Part shown: piece after piece, positions 8,641 to 16,230 of the stretch
Numbering within the stretch: position 1 is the stretch's first letter
How the letters are laid out: every line of letters begins with the position of its first letter
Assembly: GCA_027082175.1 (NCBI GenBank)
Contig: JALWIX010000096.1
Coordinates: 1-37,433, forward strand
Source of the DNA: Campylobacterales bacterium
GTDB lineage: Bacteria; Campylobacterota; Campylobacteria; Campylobacterales; Nitratiruptoraceae
Reading direction: 5' to 3'
DNA length: 37,433 nt
Notes under the pieces: generated by a model
What the model saw: the letters and a program-made list of their open reading frames with translations, nothing else
Told to the model about the DNA's origin: nothing
Database searches by the model: none
Translations under genes and position numbers: made by a program

Positions 8641-10085
8641 AACTTTCTAAAAAAATGCTCATAAACGAAATAAAGGTATTGCAAAAAGCGGCTCAAATAC
8701 ACGCAAAATACTCCATAAAACAGTATAAAAACGTTTTAAAAGCATTAAATGAACTTGAAAATGAAAAAAAACTTCTTGAAGAAAAAGTTAAAGAGAGAAC
8801 CAAACATCTAGATAAACTAGCAAAATACGATCCGCTCACCCATCTTCCAAATCGATACTTGTTTAAAGAACAACTCGCTTTAACTCTAAAAAGTTCCAAA
8901 CTGTTAAACAAACCTTTTACGCTACTTTTTATAGATTTAGACGGATTTAAAGAGATTAACGATACATACGGACATAATATTGGAGATATTCTTCTTCAAA
9001 GGGTTTCGCGTATTCTACTATCTTGCGTTAGAGAAAAAACCGATACCGTATCGCGATTAGGGGGAGATGAGTTTACGATCATACTTCCGGGTCTAAACGA
9101 CAAAAGAGTTATAGATAAAATAACGGATAAAATTCTTCAAAATTTAAACAAAACAATAAATCTTTCACCAAATATAAAAGTCAACATATCAGGGAGCATA
9201 GGAATATACGTATATAACGGATTTGAAGACATCTCTATAGACGATATTATAGCCAATGCGGATATAGCGATGTATAAAGCGAAAGAGAGCGGTAAGAACA
9301 GATGTGTCATATTTGATCAAAAAATGAAAGATTACGTCTCTAAACAGACCGTACTCAAACAAGAACTTATAGAAGCTTTTAAAAACAATAGATTTTTAAA
9401 CTATCTGCAGCCAATTGTAAATATGCAAGATAAAAAAATCGTAGGTGTTGAGGTGCTTTTAAGATATAAAAATAGGAATGAAATCTTAACTCCAGCATAT
9501 TTTATAGATACTTTAGAAGAGATGGATTTGATATTTGACGTTACAAATTGGCAGATAAAAAAGGTTTTATCCGTTTTTAAAAAAATAGATAAAGATATTT
9601 TTATCTCATTTAATTTAACCTCTAAAGTATTAAATAACCAAAATATTATCGATTTTTTAAAAAGTTTAAAAAAAGAGGTCTCTATAGATTCTTCTAGAAT
9701 CTATTTTGAAATAAGAGAAAATGACTTCGCAAAAGATTTACAAAAAGCCAATAAAATATTGCAAACTATCTCGGAGCTAGGATTTAAAATATCTTTAGAC
9801 AACTTTGGGACAGGTTACTCATCTTTATCGTTTATAAGAGATTTTACTATCGATACTTTAAAAATAGACAGAACATTCGTTAGAGATATCGAAAAATCCC
9901 AAAAATATTATAAACTTTTTCAATCGATAATCAATATGGTAGAACTTCTTGAACTTGAAGTTATTATTGAAGGTATTGAAAACAAAGAGCAGTTGGAACT
10001 TGTCAAAGAAAAGAGTTTCATAAAAGTACAGGGATTTTACTTTTACAAACCTATGCCTCTAGAAGAGTTTATTTTGTTGGTGTAA
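8637..10085 (+). CDS. GGDEF-EAL protein coupled to the hydrogenase operon
   Basis: A 482-residue cytoplasmic protein for cyclic di-GMP synthesis and/or breakdown. Residues 1-62 form a Lys/Glu-rich helix, probably a coiled coil, with no PAS, GAF, receiver or membrane segment. The GGDEF domain has GGDEF at 142-146 and DLDGFKEIND at 100-109; the inhibitory RxxD is disturbed (R132, D136). The EAL domain (about 240-482) keeps E272, N326, E358, D388, K409, E445 and Q465, but the signature is EVL and the second Asp of DDFGTGYSS is N389. Cyclase activity is likely, phosphodiesterase activity doubtful. ATG 8637 overlaps the protease stop (ATGA), so it is made together with the hydrogenase. How hydrogen state would reach it is unknown. 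Confidence 0.93.
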   Translation: MKLSKKMLINEIKVLQKAAQIHAKYSIKQYKNVLKALNELENEKKLLEEKVKERTKHLDKLAKYDPLTHLPNRYLFKEQLALTLKSSKLLNKPFTLLFIDLDGFKEINDTYGHNIGDILLQRVSRILLSCVREKTDTVSRLGGDEFTIILPGLNDKRVIDKITDKILQNLNKTINLSPNIKVNISGSIGIYVYNGFEDISIDDIIANADIAMYKAKESGKNRCVIFDQKMKDYVSKQTVLKQELIEAFKNNRFLNYLQPIVNMQDKKIVGVEVLLRYKNRNEILTPAYFIDTLEEMDLIFDVTNWQIKKVLSVFKKIDKDIFISFNLTSKVLNNQNIIDFLKSLKKEVSIDSSRIYFEIRENDFAKDLQKANKILQTISELGFKISLDNFGTGYSSLSFIRDFTIDTLKIDRTFVRDIEKSQKYYKLFQSIINMVELLELEVIIEGIENKEQLELVKEKSFIKVQGFYFYKPMPLEEFILLV

Positions 10086-10257
10086 ATTTTCTAAACCCAG
10101 ATTTTACAATGAAAATTTATAGCTCTACGCTTTTACCCGAGATTGAGAGGCTTTTAAAATTTTGAGCTCATTATACACTGTAATAAGTAAAAAATTTTTA
10201 ATTGCCAAAAATCTGGTATTAAGTACTAATATGATAAAGTTATTGCAAAATCCAAGA

Positions 10258-11307
10258 TTATAATATTTGATTTATATAAAAAAGTCCTATGCCGAACAAA
10301 AGAGCCAAAAAATTTAAAAATAAAAACTTTACCAAAAATTTATAAGCATTGTTATATTTTGCTATATAGAGACGATATGCAATGATGCTAGCTAGTGAGC
10401 CCCAAAGCACTCCAAAACCTCCGACACTAACACCCCATAGTAGCGACTGCCAGTCGTTTGTAAAGTTTGATAGCAGTACGGCGGTTGGAACGTTACTCAT
10501 TATTTGACTAAGAAGGAGTGCGGTAAAAAAAGCGATATGAGAATCAAACAGGTTTTGATAAAGCAAAATAGAAAGATTATCCGCAATTCCAAAGAAAAGA
10601 TAAAAAATAATTAAGAGCATATAGTCTATTTTTAAAAGTGAAGTATCGGTAAATAGCGTATAGAAGAAAATTATTGAGAGAAGATAAAGAGAAACTATCT
10701 TAAAAATCGCTAAAATTATAAACAAGAAGAAGAAAAGATAGGGAAAATATCTTTTTTTGATTTCCACTCTTATCTTTCGAGGTTTTATCTTGATAAAAGC
10801 AGTCTTACCAATAAAAAGCACAAATAAAAAACTTCCAATTACAAATGGAGCAATTGTAAAAACAAACTCTATAAAATCAAGATTATAATGCCAGTAGATA
10901 TAGAGATTTTGAGGATTGCTAGTTGGTAACAAAGAAGCTGCGTTAGCCGAGATTGCTTCTAGGATAATCAAGAGATCTTTTTTATCCACTTGTAGCGCTA
11001 AAGTTATCGGTATCATTACAAACAACGCTACGTCATTTGTTACAAACATCGAAAGCAAAAAGGTTGCAACTAAAAGTAAAATAAGGCTTGAGCGTTCTTC
11101 AAACCATATTGCTATAGCTTGCAAAATATTAGCTTTTTGCAAAGCTTTAACCACAATCAAAAACATCGCTAAAATATAAAGTACCTCGAACTCATCTCGA
11201 CTCATATGAGGATAGCGATTAGCGATAAAAGAGGTTAAAGCAAAAAGCGTCAAAGAGAGAGAAAAGAGTCTCTCTTTTATAAAAAAAGCCAAAATTTTAC
11301 GGTTCAT
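10258..11307 (-). CDS. Anion permease of the ion-transporter superfamily (ArsB/YbiR-like)
   Basis: A 349-residue membrane protein with about ten hydrophobic helices. Two inverted-repeat signatures of this superfamily are visible: MFVTNDVALFVMIPITLAL with NAASLLPTSNPQNLYIY in the first half, and SQIMSNVPTAVLLSNF in the second. NPQNLYIY is typical of YbiR-type permeases rather than true arsenite pumps, and no arsA or arsR is nearby. ATG 11307 lies inside the end of the M14 gene (11-base overlap), so it is the last gene of the ATP-grasp/carboxypeptidase operon and may move that system's substrate or product (inference). The transported ion cannot be read from the sequence. Confidence 0.82.
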   Translation of the reverse strand: MNRKILAFFIKERLFSLSLTLFALTSFIANRYPHMSRDEFEVLYILAMFLIVVKALQKANILQAIAIWFEERSSLILLLVATFLLSMFVTNDVALFVMIPITLALQVDKKDLLIILEAISANAASLLPTSNPQNLYIYWHYNLDFIEFVFTIAPFVIGSFLFVLFIGKTAFIKIKPRKIRVEIKKRYFPYLFFFLFIILAIFKIVSLYLLSIIFFYTLFTDTSLLKIDYMLLIIFYLFFGIADNLSILLYQNLFDSHIAFFTALLLSQIMSNVPTAVLLSNFTNDWQSLLWGVSVGGFGVLWGSLASIIAYRLYIAKYNNAYKFLVKFLFLNFLALLFGIGLFYINQIL

Positions 11308-13873
11308 AATATAAAACTACCGGCTCGGAATAGTTTGGAACATTGTCGTATGTGAAGACTGCGTAATATTTGGCGATTTTTGTGTTGCCAAAGTTATCGT
11401 AGGTGTAGTTATCTCGACCGGCATAAAGCTTTACGCCGTCCTGTGGGTTTTTAGGCGGATGAAAACGGTTTCGAACCACATAAGCTCCTACAAAGTCTTT
11501 ATCTTTTGGATTTTGCCAAGTCAGTTTTACCATACCTTTTTCGATGGTGGCTTTTAAGTTTGTAACCGGACTTACGGGCATTTTTCGCTTTTTGATATAC
11601 TTAATCACAAGCTTTACCACATTTGGACTATTTTTATCAAACCAATTAATTAGATGATCTTTAGCTTCGCTTGCCGGTGTCGGGTGGATAATAAAGCCAA
11701 CGGGTCTATTTTTTGTATGAAAGTTTTCTAATTCGATTTTGCTAGCGCTATCAAATAAGAAGTAGTTGGTATTCTCTTTAACAAGCTGCTCTTCACTAAC
11801 TTCATAATCGATAAAACCAAGAGATTTTCTGTTTTGTATATGAAGATAATCTAACTTTTCTAAATCTACAAATTCGATCAAATATCTTATATCCTGAGAA
11901 CTTTTTTTAATATTTTTGTTTTGGATTTTAATATAACTCTCAGTTATAACACACTCATTAGCATCAGGCAAAAAAGAGAGATCAAACTCCATATAACCGT
12001 AAACAATATTGCCCTTTTTATCATATCCGCAAGAGAGCGTATCAAGAACAGTTTCATCTTTTTTTACGGTTGCTAACTTCAAAGGCTCTATCTCCACTTC
12101 AGCAGGCGGAACGGTATATTTAATATATAGATGGGGTCGGTAGTGAATCCCTCCTCCAAAAGGGCCATATCCAAGATCAAACATCATCATCTGACTATCC
12201 GAGCCAAGAGGAAGTTTTGTCGGCCCTTGCATTCGAAAAAGCACCTCTTTTTTCTTTAAAGATTCTTCTAAAAGCTTTCGCTCAAAAGCGTTCAATTCCC
12301 AAGTCTTCCAGATACCTTGAGTCAATTTTTGTGATGGAATCGTTTGTCCTAGGGTTTGAATCACTTTTGCGTTATGTATCTGATTAAAATCGGTTATATC
12401 TTCAACATCTTCAATGATACTTATCCCCCACTCTCCATATTTTTCAATCTTCACATTAACTCGATTCAAGGGGTAAAGACTTATTTTTGCCTCTTTAATA
12501 ATTGCGTTTTGGGGAATAGAGTCAAGACGAAAGCGCATTACGGCATAGCTTATGCCAAGAGTTTTGTTTACTCCTACAAATAGCGAATTTTTACCAAAGT
12601 GCTCGGGATTTTTTTTCGATTTTTGCGCAACGTAGCCAATATCTTGCGGATATGGAAAAATGCTTCTAAAAAACTCGTCTCGCTCTAGTTTTGTCATAAC
12701 TTTTAATTGCGGAGCAAATGGCCCTTTTTGCTTTGTAAGCCTATCTACGGGACGAATATAGTAAAAATACAATTTTCCGCTAGCTCTATCTTTATCGACA
12801 AATTCAAGGTCGCTTGTGGTAGCGATAAGACTAGGCTCGCGGCAAGACTCTTTATGCTTTTCATTCCTATAAATCTCAAAATAGACGTTTGGATACTCCT
12901 CTTTATCATATTCCCATTTGAGCTTGACGCAATTGCTTTCATACTCCTCTATCATAAAGTTTTCCACTCTAGCCGGTTTATTTACTCCGTAACTATGCGC
13001 TTCGTTTAAAGCATATAAAAGAGCCGGGATATTTTCATCGATCGATTCGCTCATATTTTGCAAATAATCCGGAATATTTCTTGTGCCGACCTCAACAACG
13101 GCCGCCAAAATGCCTTTTGAGTAGTAATACTCTCTTGCGCTTCCATGAATAAGCCTAGCCGGAGGCTTTCCCCTATGAATCCCGTATCGTCTGCCTGTTA
13201 CCTTTTCAATCTCATAGTTCATATTGGCGCAAAGAACGTTTAAATCGGTACCTTCGATTTCGGCTTCATGGTTAAATTTGTGCGCAGGAAAAAAGACGTT
13301 GCCTTGCGAGTGATAATCTAAAGCTATCGTAATATTTGGATGAGTATCCACAAACTCTTTTATTGCTTTGGTTTCAGGCTCGCTAAAAGGCTCCGGTCCT
13401 CCATAAATATTGGAAGATGGGTCTTTAGACTTTACCCATCCTACGCTAAAGTTTCGATTTAAGTCTACTCCAAAACTTCCATCAGAGTTTTTTCGTCTAT
13501 TTTTTCGCCAAAAGGAGTAATGTATTCGTGAATATTCAAAACCGTCAGGATTTAACACGGGCACTATATAGAGCGTATTTTTCGATAACGCGCTTATGAC
13601 TCTTGGATCGTTTTTATGGTTTTTTAGCAGATAATCCACAAAAGCGATTGCCAGCTCATTACCTATCCACTCTCTAGCGTGAATCGTACCCGTATATAGC
13701 AAAGCCGGCTTTAAATCGGCATATTCCACGTCAAGCGAAACGGTAGCCAAAATGATATCTCGATTCTCCCACGTTTTGCCAATAACCTGTAGTTTAATTA
13801 GATGCGGATACTCTTTTACTTTCTGTTTAAAAAATGAAATCGTCTCTTCGTAAGACTTATATTGATGTTTCAA
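11297..13873 (-). CDS. M14 zinc carboxypeptidase with FN3 and paired beta domains, no signal peptide
   Basis: A protein of about 858 residues. The catalytic domain (about 1-300) has all M14 residues: H65 and E68 (GTIHAREW), substrate-binding N139-R140 (DLNRNF), H188 (ALDYHSQG) and catalytic E261 (AVVEVGT). Next comes a fibronectin III-like domain (about 305-390), two related beta-rich domains with MRFRLDSIP and MEFDLSFLP cores (DNRLRE-like), and a C-terminal FN3 (VTNLKATIEKGMVKLTW). I chose TTG 13873, which follows AAGGAG by four bases; the longer reading from TTG 13906 has no ribosome site. Either way there is no signal peptide, odd for such a domain set. It overlaps both neighbours. Expected reaction: removal of C-terminal residues from peptides or conjugates. 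Confidence 0.88.
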   Translation of the reverse strand: MKHQYKSYEETISFFKQKVKEYPHLIKLQVIGKTWENRDIILATVSLDVEYADLKPALLYTGTIHAREWIGNELAIAFVDYLLKNHKNDPRVISALSKNTLYIVPVLNPDGFEYSRIHYSFWRKNRRKNSDGSFGVDLNRNFSVGWVKSKDPSSNIYGGPEPFSEPETKAIKEFVDTHPNITIALDYHSQGNVFFPAHKFNHEAEIEGTDLNVLCANMNYEIEKVTGRRYGIHRGKPPARLIHGSAREYYYSKGILAAVVEVGTRNIPDYLQNMSESIDENIPALLYALNEAHSYGVNKPARVENFMIEEYESNCVKLKWEYDKEEYPNVYFEIYRNEKHKESCREPSLIATTSDLEFVDKDRASGKLYFYYIRPVDRLTKQKGPFAPQLKVMTKLERDEFFRSIFPYPQDIGYVAQKSKKNPEHFGKNSLFVGVNKTLGISYAVMRFRLDSIPQNAIIKEAKISLYPLNRVNVKIEKYGEWGISIIEDVEDITDFNQIHNAKVIQTLGQTIPSQKLTQGIWKTWELNAFERKLLEESLKKKEVLFRMQGPTKLPLGSDSQMMMFDLGYGPFGGGIHYRPHLYIKYTVPPAEVEIEPLKLATVKKDETVLDTLSCGYDKKGNIVYGYMEFDLSFLPDANECVITESYIKIQNKNIKKSSQDIRYLIEFVDLEKLDYLHIQNRKSLGFIDYEVSEEQLVKENTNYFLFDSASKIELENFHTKNRPVGFIIHPTPASEAKDHLINWFDKNSPNVVKLVIKYIKKRKMPVSPVTNLKATIEKGMVKLTWQNPKDKDFVGAYVVRNRFHPPKNPQDGVKLYAGRDNYTYDNFGNTKIAKYYAVFTYDNVPNYSEPVVLYYEP

Positions 13874-14012
13874 ATCTCTCCTTTTTAAATTCTTGCCAAG
13901 CTTCAAGCAATTTTTTTAGCGTTTTATCTTTAATCCCCTTAATTTCTAGTAAAGCATCGGGATTATTATCTAGCTCATAAGCTATATTAAACGCGTCAAT
14001 CTGCTCTAACAC
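13857..14012 (-). CDS. 51-residue helix-hairpin-helix-like small protein
   Basis: A short frame beginning GTG 14012 and ending TAA 13857. It lies between the second ATP-grasp gene, overlapping its last seven bases, and the M14 gene, overlapping its first 17. An AAAAGG precedes the GTG by about seven bases. The core DALLEIKGIKDKTLKKLLEA fits a helix-hairpin-helix: helix, Gly-containing hairpin (KGIKDKT), helix, as in DNA-binding or adaptor modules. The overlaps on both sides and the good ribosome site support it as a real gene. Its role in the cassette is unknown; an adaptor, a nucleic-acid-binding partner or a peptide substrate are all possible. Confidence 0.65.
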   Translation of the reverse strand: MLEQIDAFNIAYELDNNPDALLEIKGIKDKTLKKLLEAWQEFKKERFETSI

Positions 14013-15271
14013 TTTTTTTGCCTTTTTGCCAGTGTATTATGTAAAAACTCATTAATCTCCTCTTCGCTTAAAACTACAGGCTGTTCGTCGCTTGGCTCTT
14101 CAAAACTATGCTCTTCGTTTGATATTTTCTTCTCTTTTTTCTCACTCTTTCCCCAAAAATTTTTACACTTTTTAGTAAAATCCCACTTTTCGCTTGGCCA
14201 CTCTTCATAGTTTCTCTCTTCGGTATTTAACATCGGATACTCTTCGTCAAGTTCCCAAATCTTATGGACTGCTCCACTCTCATCCATCTTTTGCCTATTT
14301 AAAAAGTACTCTCCGTCAAAACTAGGAGTATAGCGTCCAAAGGTGATATAGCGCATCGTACGTAGAAGGGAGCTATCGATTTTGCCTAGCTCCTCCCAGT
14401 TATAGACGGGTATATTGGGCTTAGGAAATCTTCCGTCACTTAATTTCCACATCAGATACTGCCCAATCCAATCTCTTATATAAGGAAAAGCGGCAAATGC
14501 TGTGGCGCACTCTAATATACGATATTTTCCATCCTCTTTACCTACGGCTATATCGCATGCCCAATATTCCGCATTGGCCGCTTTGCTAACTTTAACGGCT
14601 AGATCCAACACCCCTTTGGGTACGTTTAGATAATCTATGCTTCCTCCTTGAGAGGTATTGGTGAGCCAGTGCCCTTCCGGCGGCCTTCTCCAAAAAGCGC
14701 AAACCGGTTTATGACCAATCAGCATCACCCTTATATCGGAGCTCATCGGCACAAAATCTTGTATATAGATTGGACAATACTTTTTTGTTTCTAAAAGCTT
14801 TTTAGCCTCCTCATAACTATCTACTTTATGTACAAAATAGCCTCCATAATTGCTTGGGCCATAGCTTCTTTTTATGATTTTAGGATAAGTTGTTTTTTCC
14901 AAAAAGCCCATCCCCTCATCTTTATCGTAAAATATATAAGTTTTTGGAACGGGGATATTATATTTCCAACAAAATCTCGTAACATTCTCTTTTGATTTAT
15001 TGGCAAATTGACTATCAAGCGAGGGAATAAATTTTACGTTTGGAAGTTCTCTCGCAATCTTTCTAAAAGTCTCATAGGCGGTTGCCGGAATATTTCCTAT
15101 CAAAACATCGATTTTTTTCTTTTTAACCTCTTTTATAAAACGTTTCTCATCGCCCTTCCAATGATAGATAACCGTTTCGATTTTATCCGGCCAACCTTTG
15201 AAATTGCTTCTGTCAAAAAATCTCAAAACATAATCCAGATATAAAAGCCCGATTTTTGGTAGTTTTTTCAT
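14006..15271 (-). CDS. RimK-like ATP-grasp ligase B with long C-terminal extension
   Basis: A 421-residue protein. Residues 1-95 form a Rossmann-like pre-ATP-grasp domain (DVLIGNIPATAYETFRKIA). Residues about 95-285 are the ATP-grasp fold: NVTRFCWKYNIPVPKTY, the nucleotide-binding Lys region PKIIKRSYGPSNYGG, YIQDFVPMSSDIRVMLIG, WLTNTSQGGS and YRILECATAFAAFP. The last usually contains E-x-N for magnesium; here it is E-C-A, so the second metal ligand is altered. Residues 290-421 are a separate charged extension with many Trp and Tyr, ending KKC. ATG 15271 overlaps the upstream ligase stop (ATGA). By family it should join a carboxylate to an amine using ATP; the substrates are unknown. Confidence 0.85.
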   Translation of the reverse strand: MKKLPKIGLLYLDYVLRFFDRSNFKGWPDKIETVIYHWKGDEKRFIKEVKKKKIDVLIGNIPATAYETFRKIARELPNVKFIPSLDSQFANKSKENVTRFCWKYNIPVPKTYIFYDKDEGMGFLEKTTYPKIIKRSYGPSNYGGYFVHKVDSYEEAKKLLETKKYCPIYIQDFVPMSSDIRVMLIGHKPVCAFWRRPPEGHWLTNTSQGGSIDYLNVPKGVLDLAVKVSKAANAEYWACDIAVGKEDGKYRILECATAFAAFPYIRDWIGQYLMWKLSDGRFPKPNIPVYNWEELGKIDSSLLRTMRYITFGRYTPSFDGEYFLNRQKMDESGAVHKIWELDEEYPMLNTEERNYEEWPSEKWDFTKKCKNFWGKSEKKEKKISNEEHSFEEPSDEQPVVLSEEEINEFLHNTLAKRQKKC

Positions 15272-16170
15272 CTGTTATCCTTTATTTTTTTATCCATCAA
15301 CTCTACAATCTTTTCAATCTTTTTATCGTTAAAATCTAGTCCCATTTTTTCTTGTTCCGGCGTGGCAAAAGCAGGAATTCCGTTAACTTCTAGCACTACG
15401 TACTCATTATGCTCTCTATCGTAGATGATATCTACACCGGCGATCTCTATATCAATCGCGCGCGCCGCTTTTTTAGCCAGTTCTATCACTTCATCTTCAC
15501 ACTCTCTTAAAACTACTCTGCCCCCGCTTGTTACATTCGTTCGCCAATCTCCCTCTTTTGCTTTTCTACCATAACATGCGATAAACTCTCCATTAACCAA
15601 ATCTACCCTAAAATCGCTTCCGTCATAATCGATAAACTTTTCTATATAAAAAAATCTTAGGTCCGTTTGATTTAAAAAGGGCAAAATCATATCAAGCTTA
15701 TCTTTGCTATCCACAAGAGCCATACCTATACCGCCCCATCCATCGACAGTCTTAAAAACAGCTTTTCCCCACTCCAATACCTTATTGCGTATAGTTTCCA
15801 CATCTTCTCTATGACATAAGAAATATTCGGCCGTTCTTATACCAGCCTTTCGTAAAAGATCGTTTGTCTTAAACTTATCTTCGCTTATATTGAAAGCTTT
15901 AAAACTATTTATGCAAGGCACATGTTTGTCTAACGCTTCATAAAGATAGACTTGATATTTCGTCTGTTCGCCGGCGTTATAACTAAAAAAACAATCAAGT
16001 TCATATAAATTAAGCCCATTGAGTAAAATTTTTCCGTTTTCTGAAATCGCTTTACGAAGATTTAACCCGGTTGAGACGATATGACCTCGCTCTTGAAGTT
16101 TTGCGACAAGCTTCTTTTCAATCAAATCCCCACCGCCGTTTTGATACATCCAAATGCCTATATGTGCCAT
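15268..16170 (-). CDS. RimK-like ATP-grasp ligase A
   Basis: A 300-residue ATP-dependent carboxylate-amine ligase, close in length to RimK, LysX and microviridin-type ligases. The N-terminal lobe (1-95) contains an unusual NGGGD. The ATP-grasp part shows the expected succession: CINSFKAFNISEDKFKTNDLL, Lys motif VFKTVDGWGGIGMAL, FYIEKFIDYDGSDFRVDLV, the RTNVTSGG loop, and VDIIYD followed by VVLEVNGIPAF with intact E-x-N metal ligands. ATG 16170 follows AAAGGA. It is the first gene of the five-gene overlapping operon and is divergent, across 60 bases, from the M20 carboxypeptidase. The canonical metal site suggests this is the active partner if ligase B is impaired. Confidence 0.9.
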   Translation of the reverse strand: MAHIGIWMYQNGGGDLIEKKLVAKLQERGHIVSTGLNLRKAISENGKILLNGLNLYELDCFFSYNAGEQTKYQVYLYEALDKHVPCINSFKAFNISEDKFKTNDLLRKAGIRTAEYFLCHREDVETIRNKVLEWGKAVFKTVDGWGGIGMALVDSKDKLDMILPFLNQTDLRFFYIEKFIDYDGSDFRVDLVNGEFIACYGRKAKEGDWRTNVTSGGRVVLRECEDEVIELAKKAARAIDIEIAGVDIIYDREHNEYVVLEVNGIPAFATPEQEKMGLDFNDKKIEKIVELMDKKIKDNR

Positions 16171-16195
16171 ATTAGTCCTTTAAGAGGATTTAGTC

Positions 16196-16201
16196 TATAA
16201 T
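16196..16201 (+). promoter_or_regulatory. Putative -10 box for the M20 peptidase gene
   Basis: TATAAT centred in the 60-base divergent spacer 16171-16230, placing a start of transcription about 20 bases before the ATG. The same short spacer must also hold the promoter of the ATP-grasp operon, so the two units may be co-regulated. Confidence 0.45.
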
Positions 16202-16230
16202 ACTAAAAAATTGATAAAAAGGCTTTAAAA

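Noticed and set aside
10258-11307. Arsenite efflux pump ArsB paired with the ArsC-like gene
   Set aside because: The permease motifs fit the YbiR-like branch, the genes are 18 kb apart and no arsR or arsA is present.
13857-14012. Graspetide (microviridin-type) precursor peptide
   Set aside because: The sequence has helix-hairpin-helix character and no repeated Thr/Ser-Asp/Glu core; kept only as a low-probability alternative.
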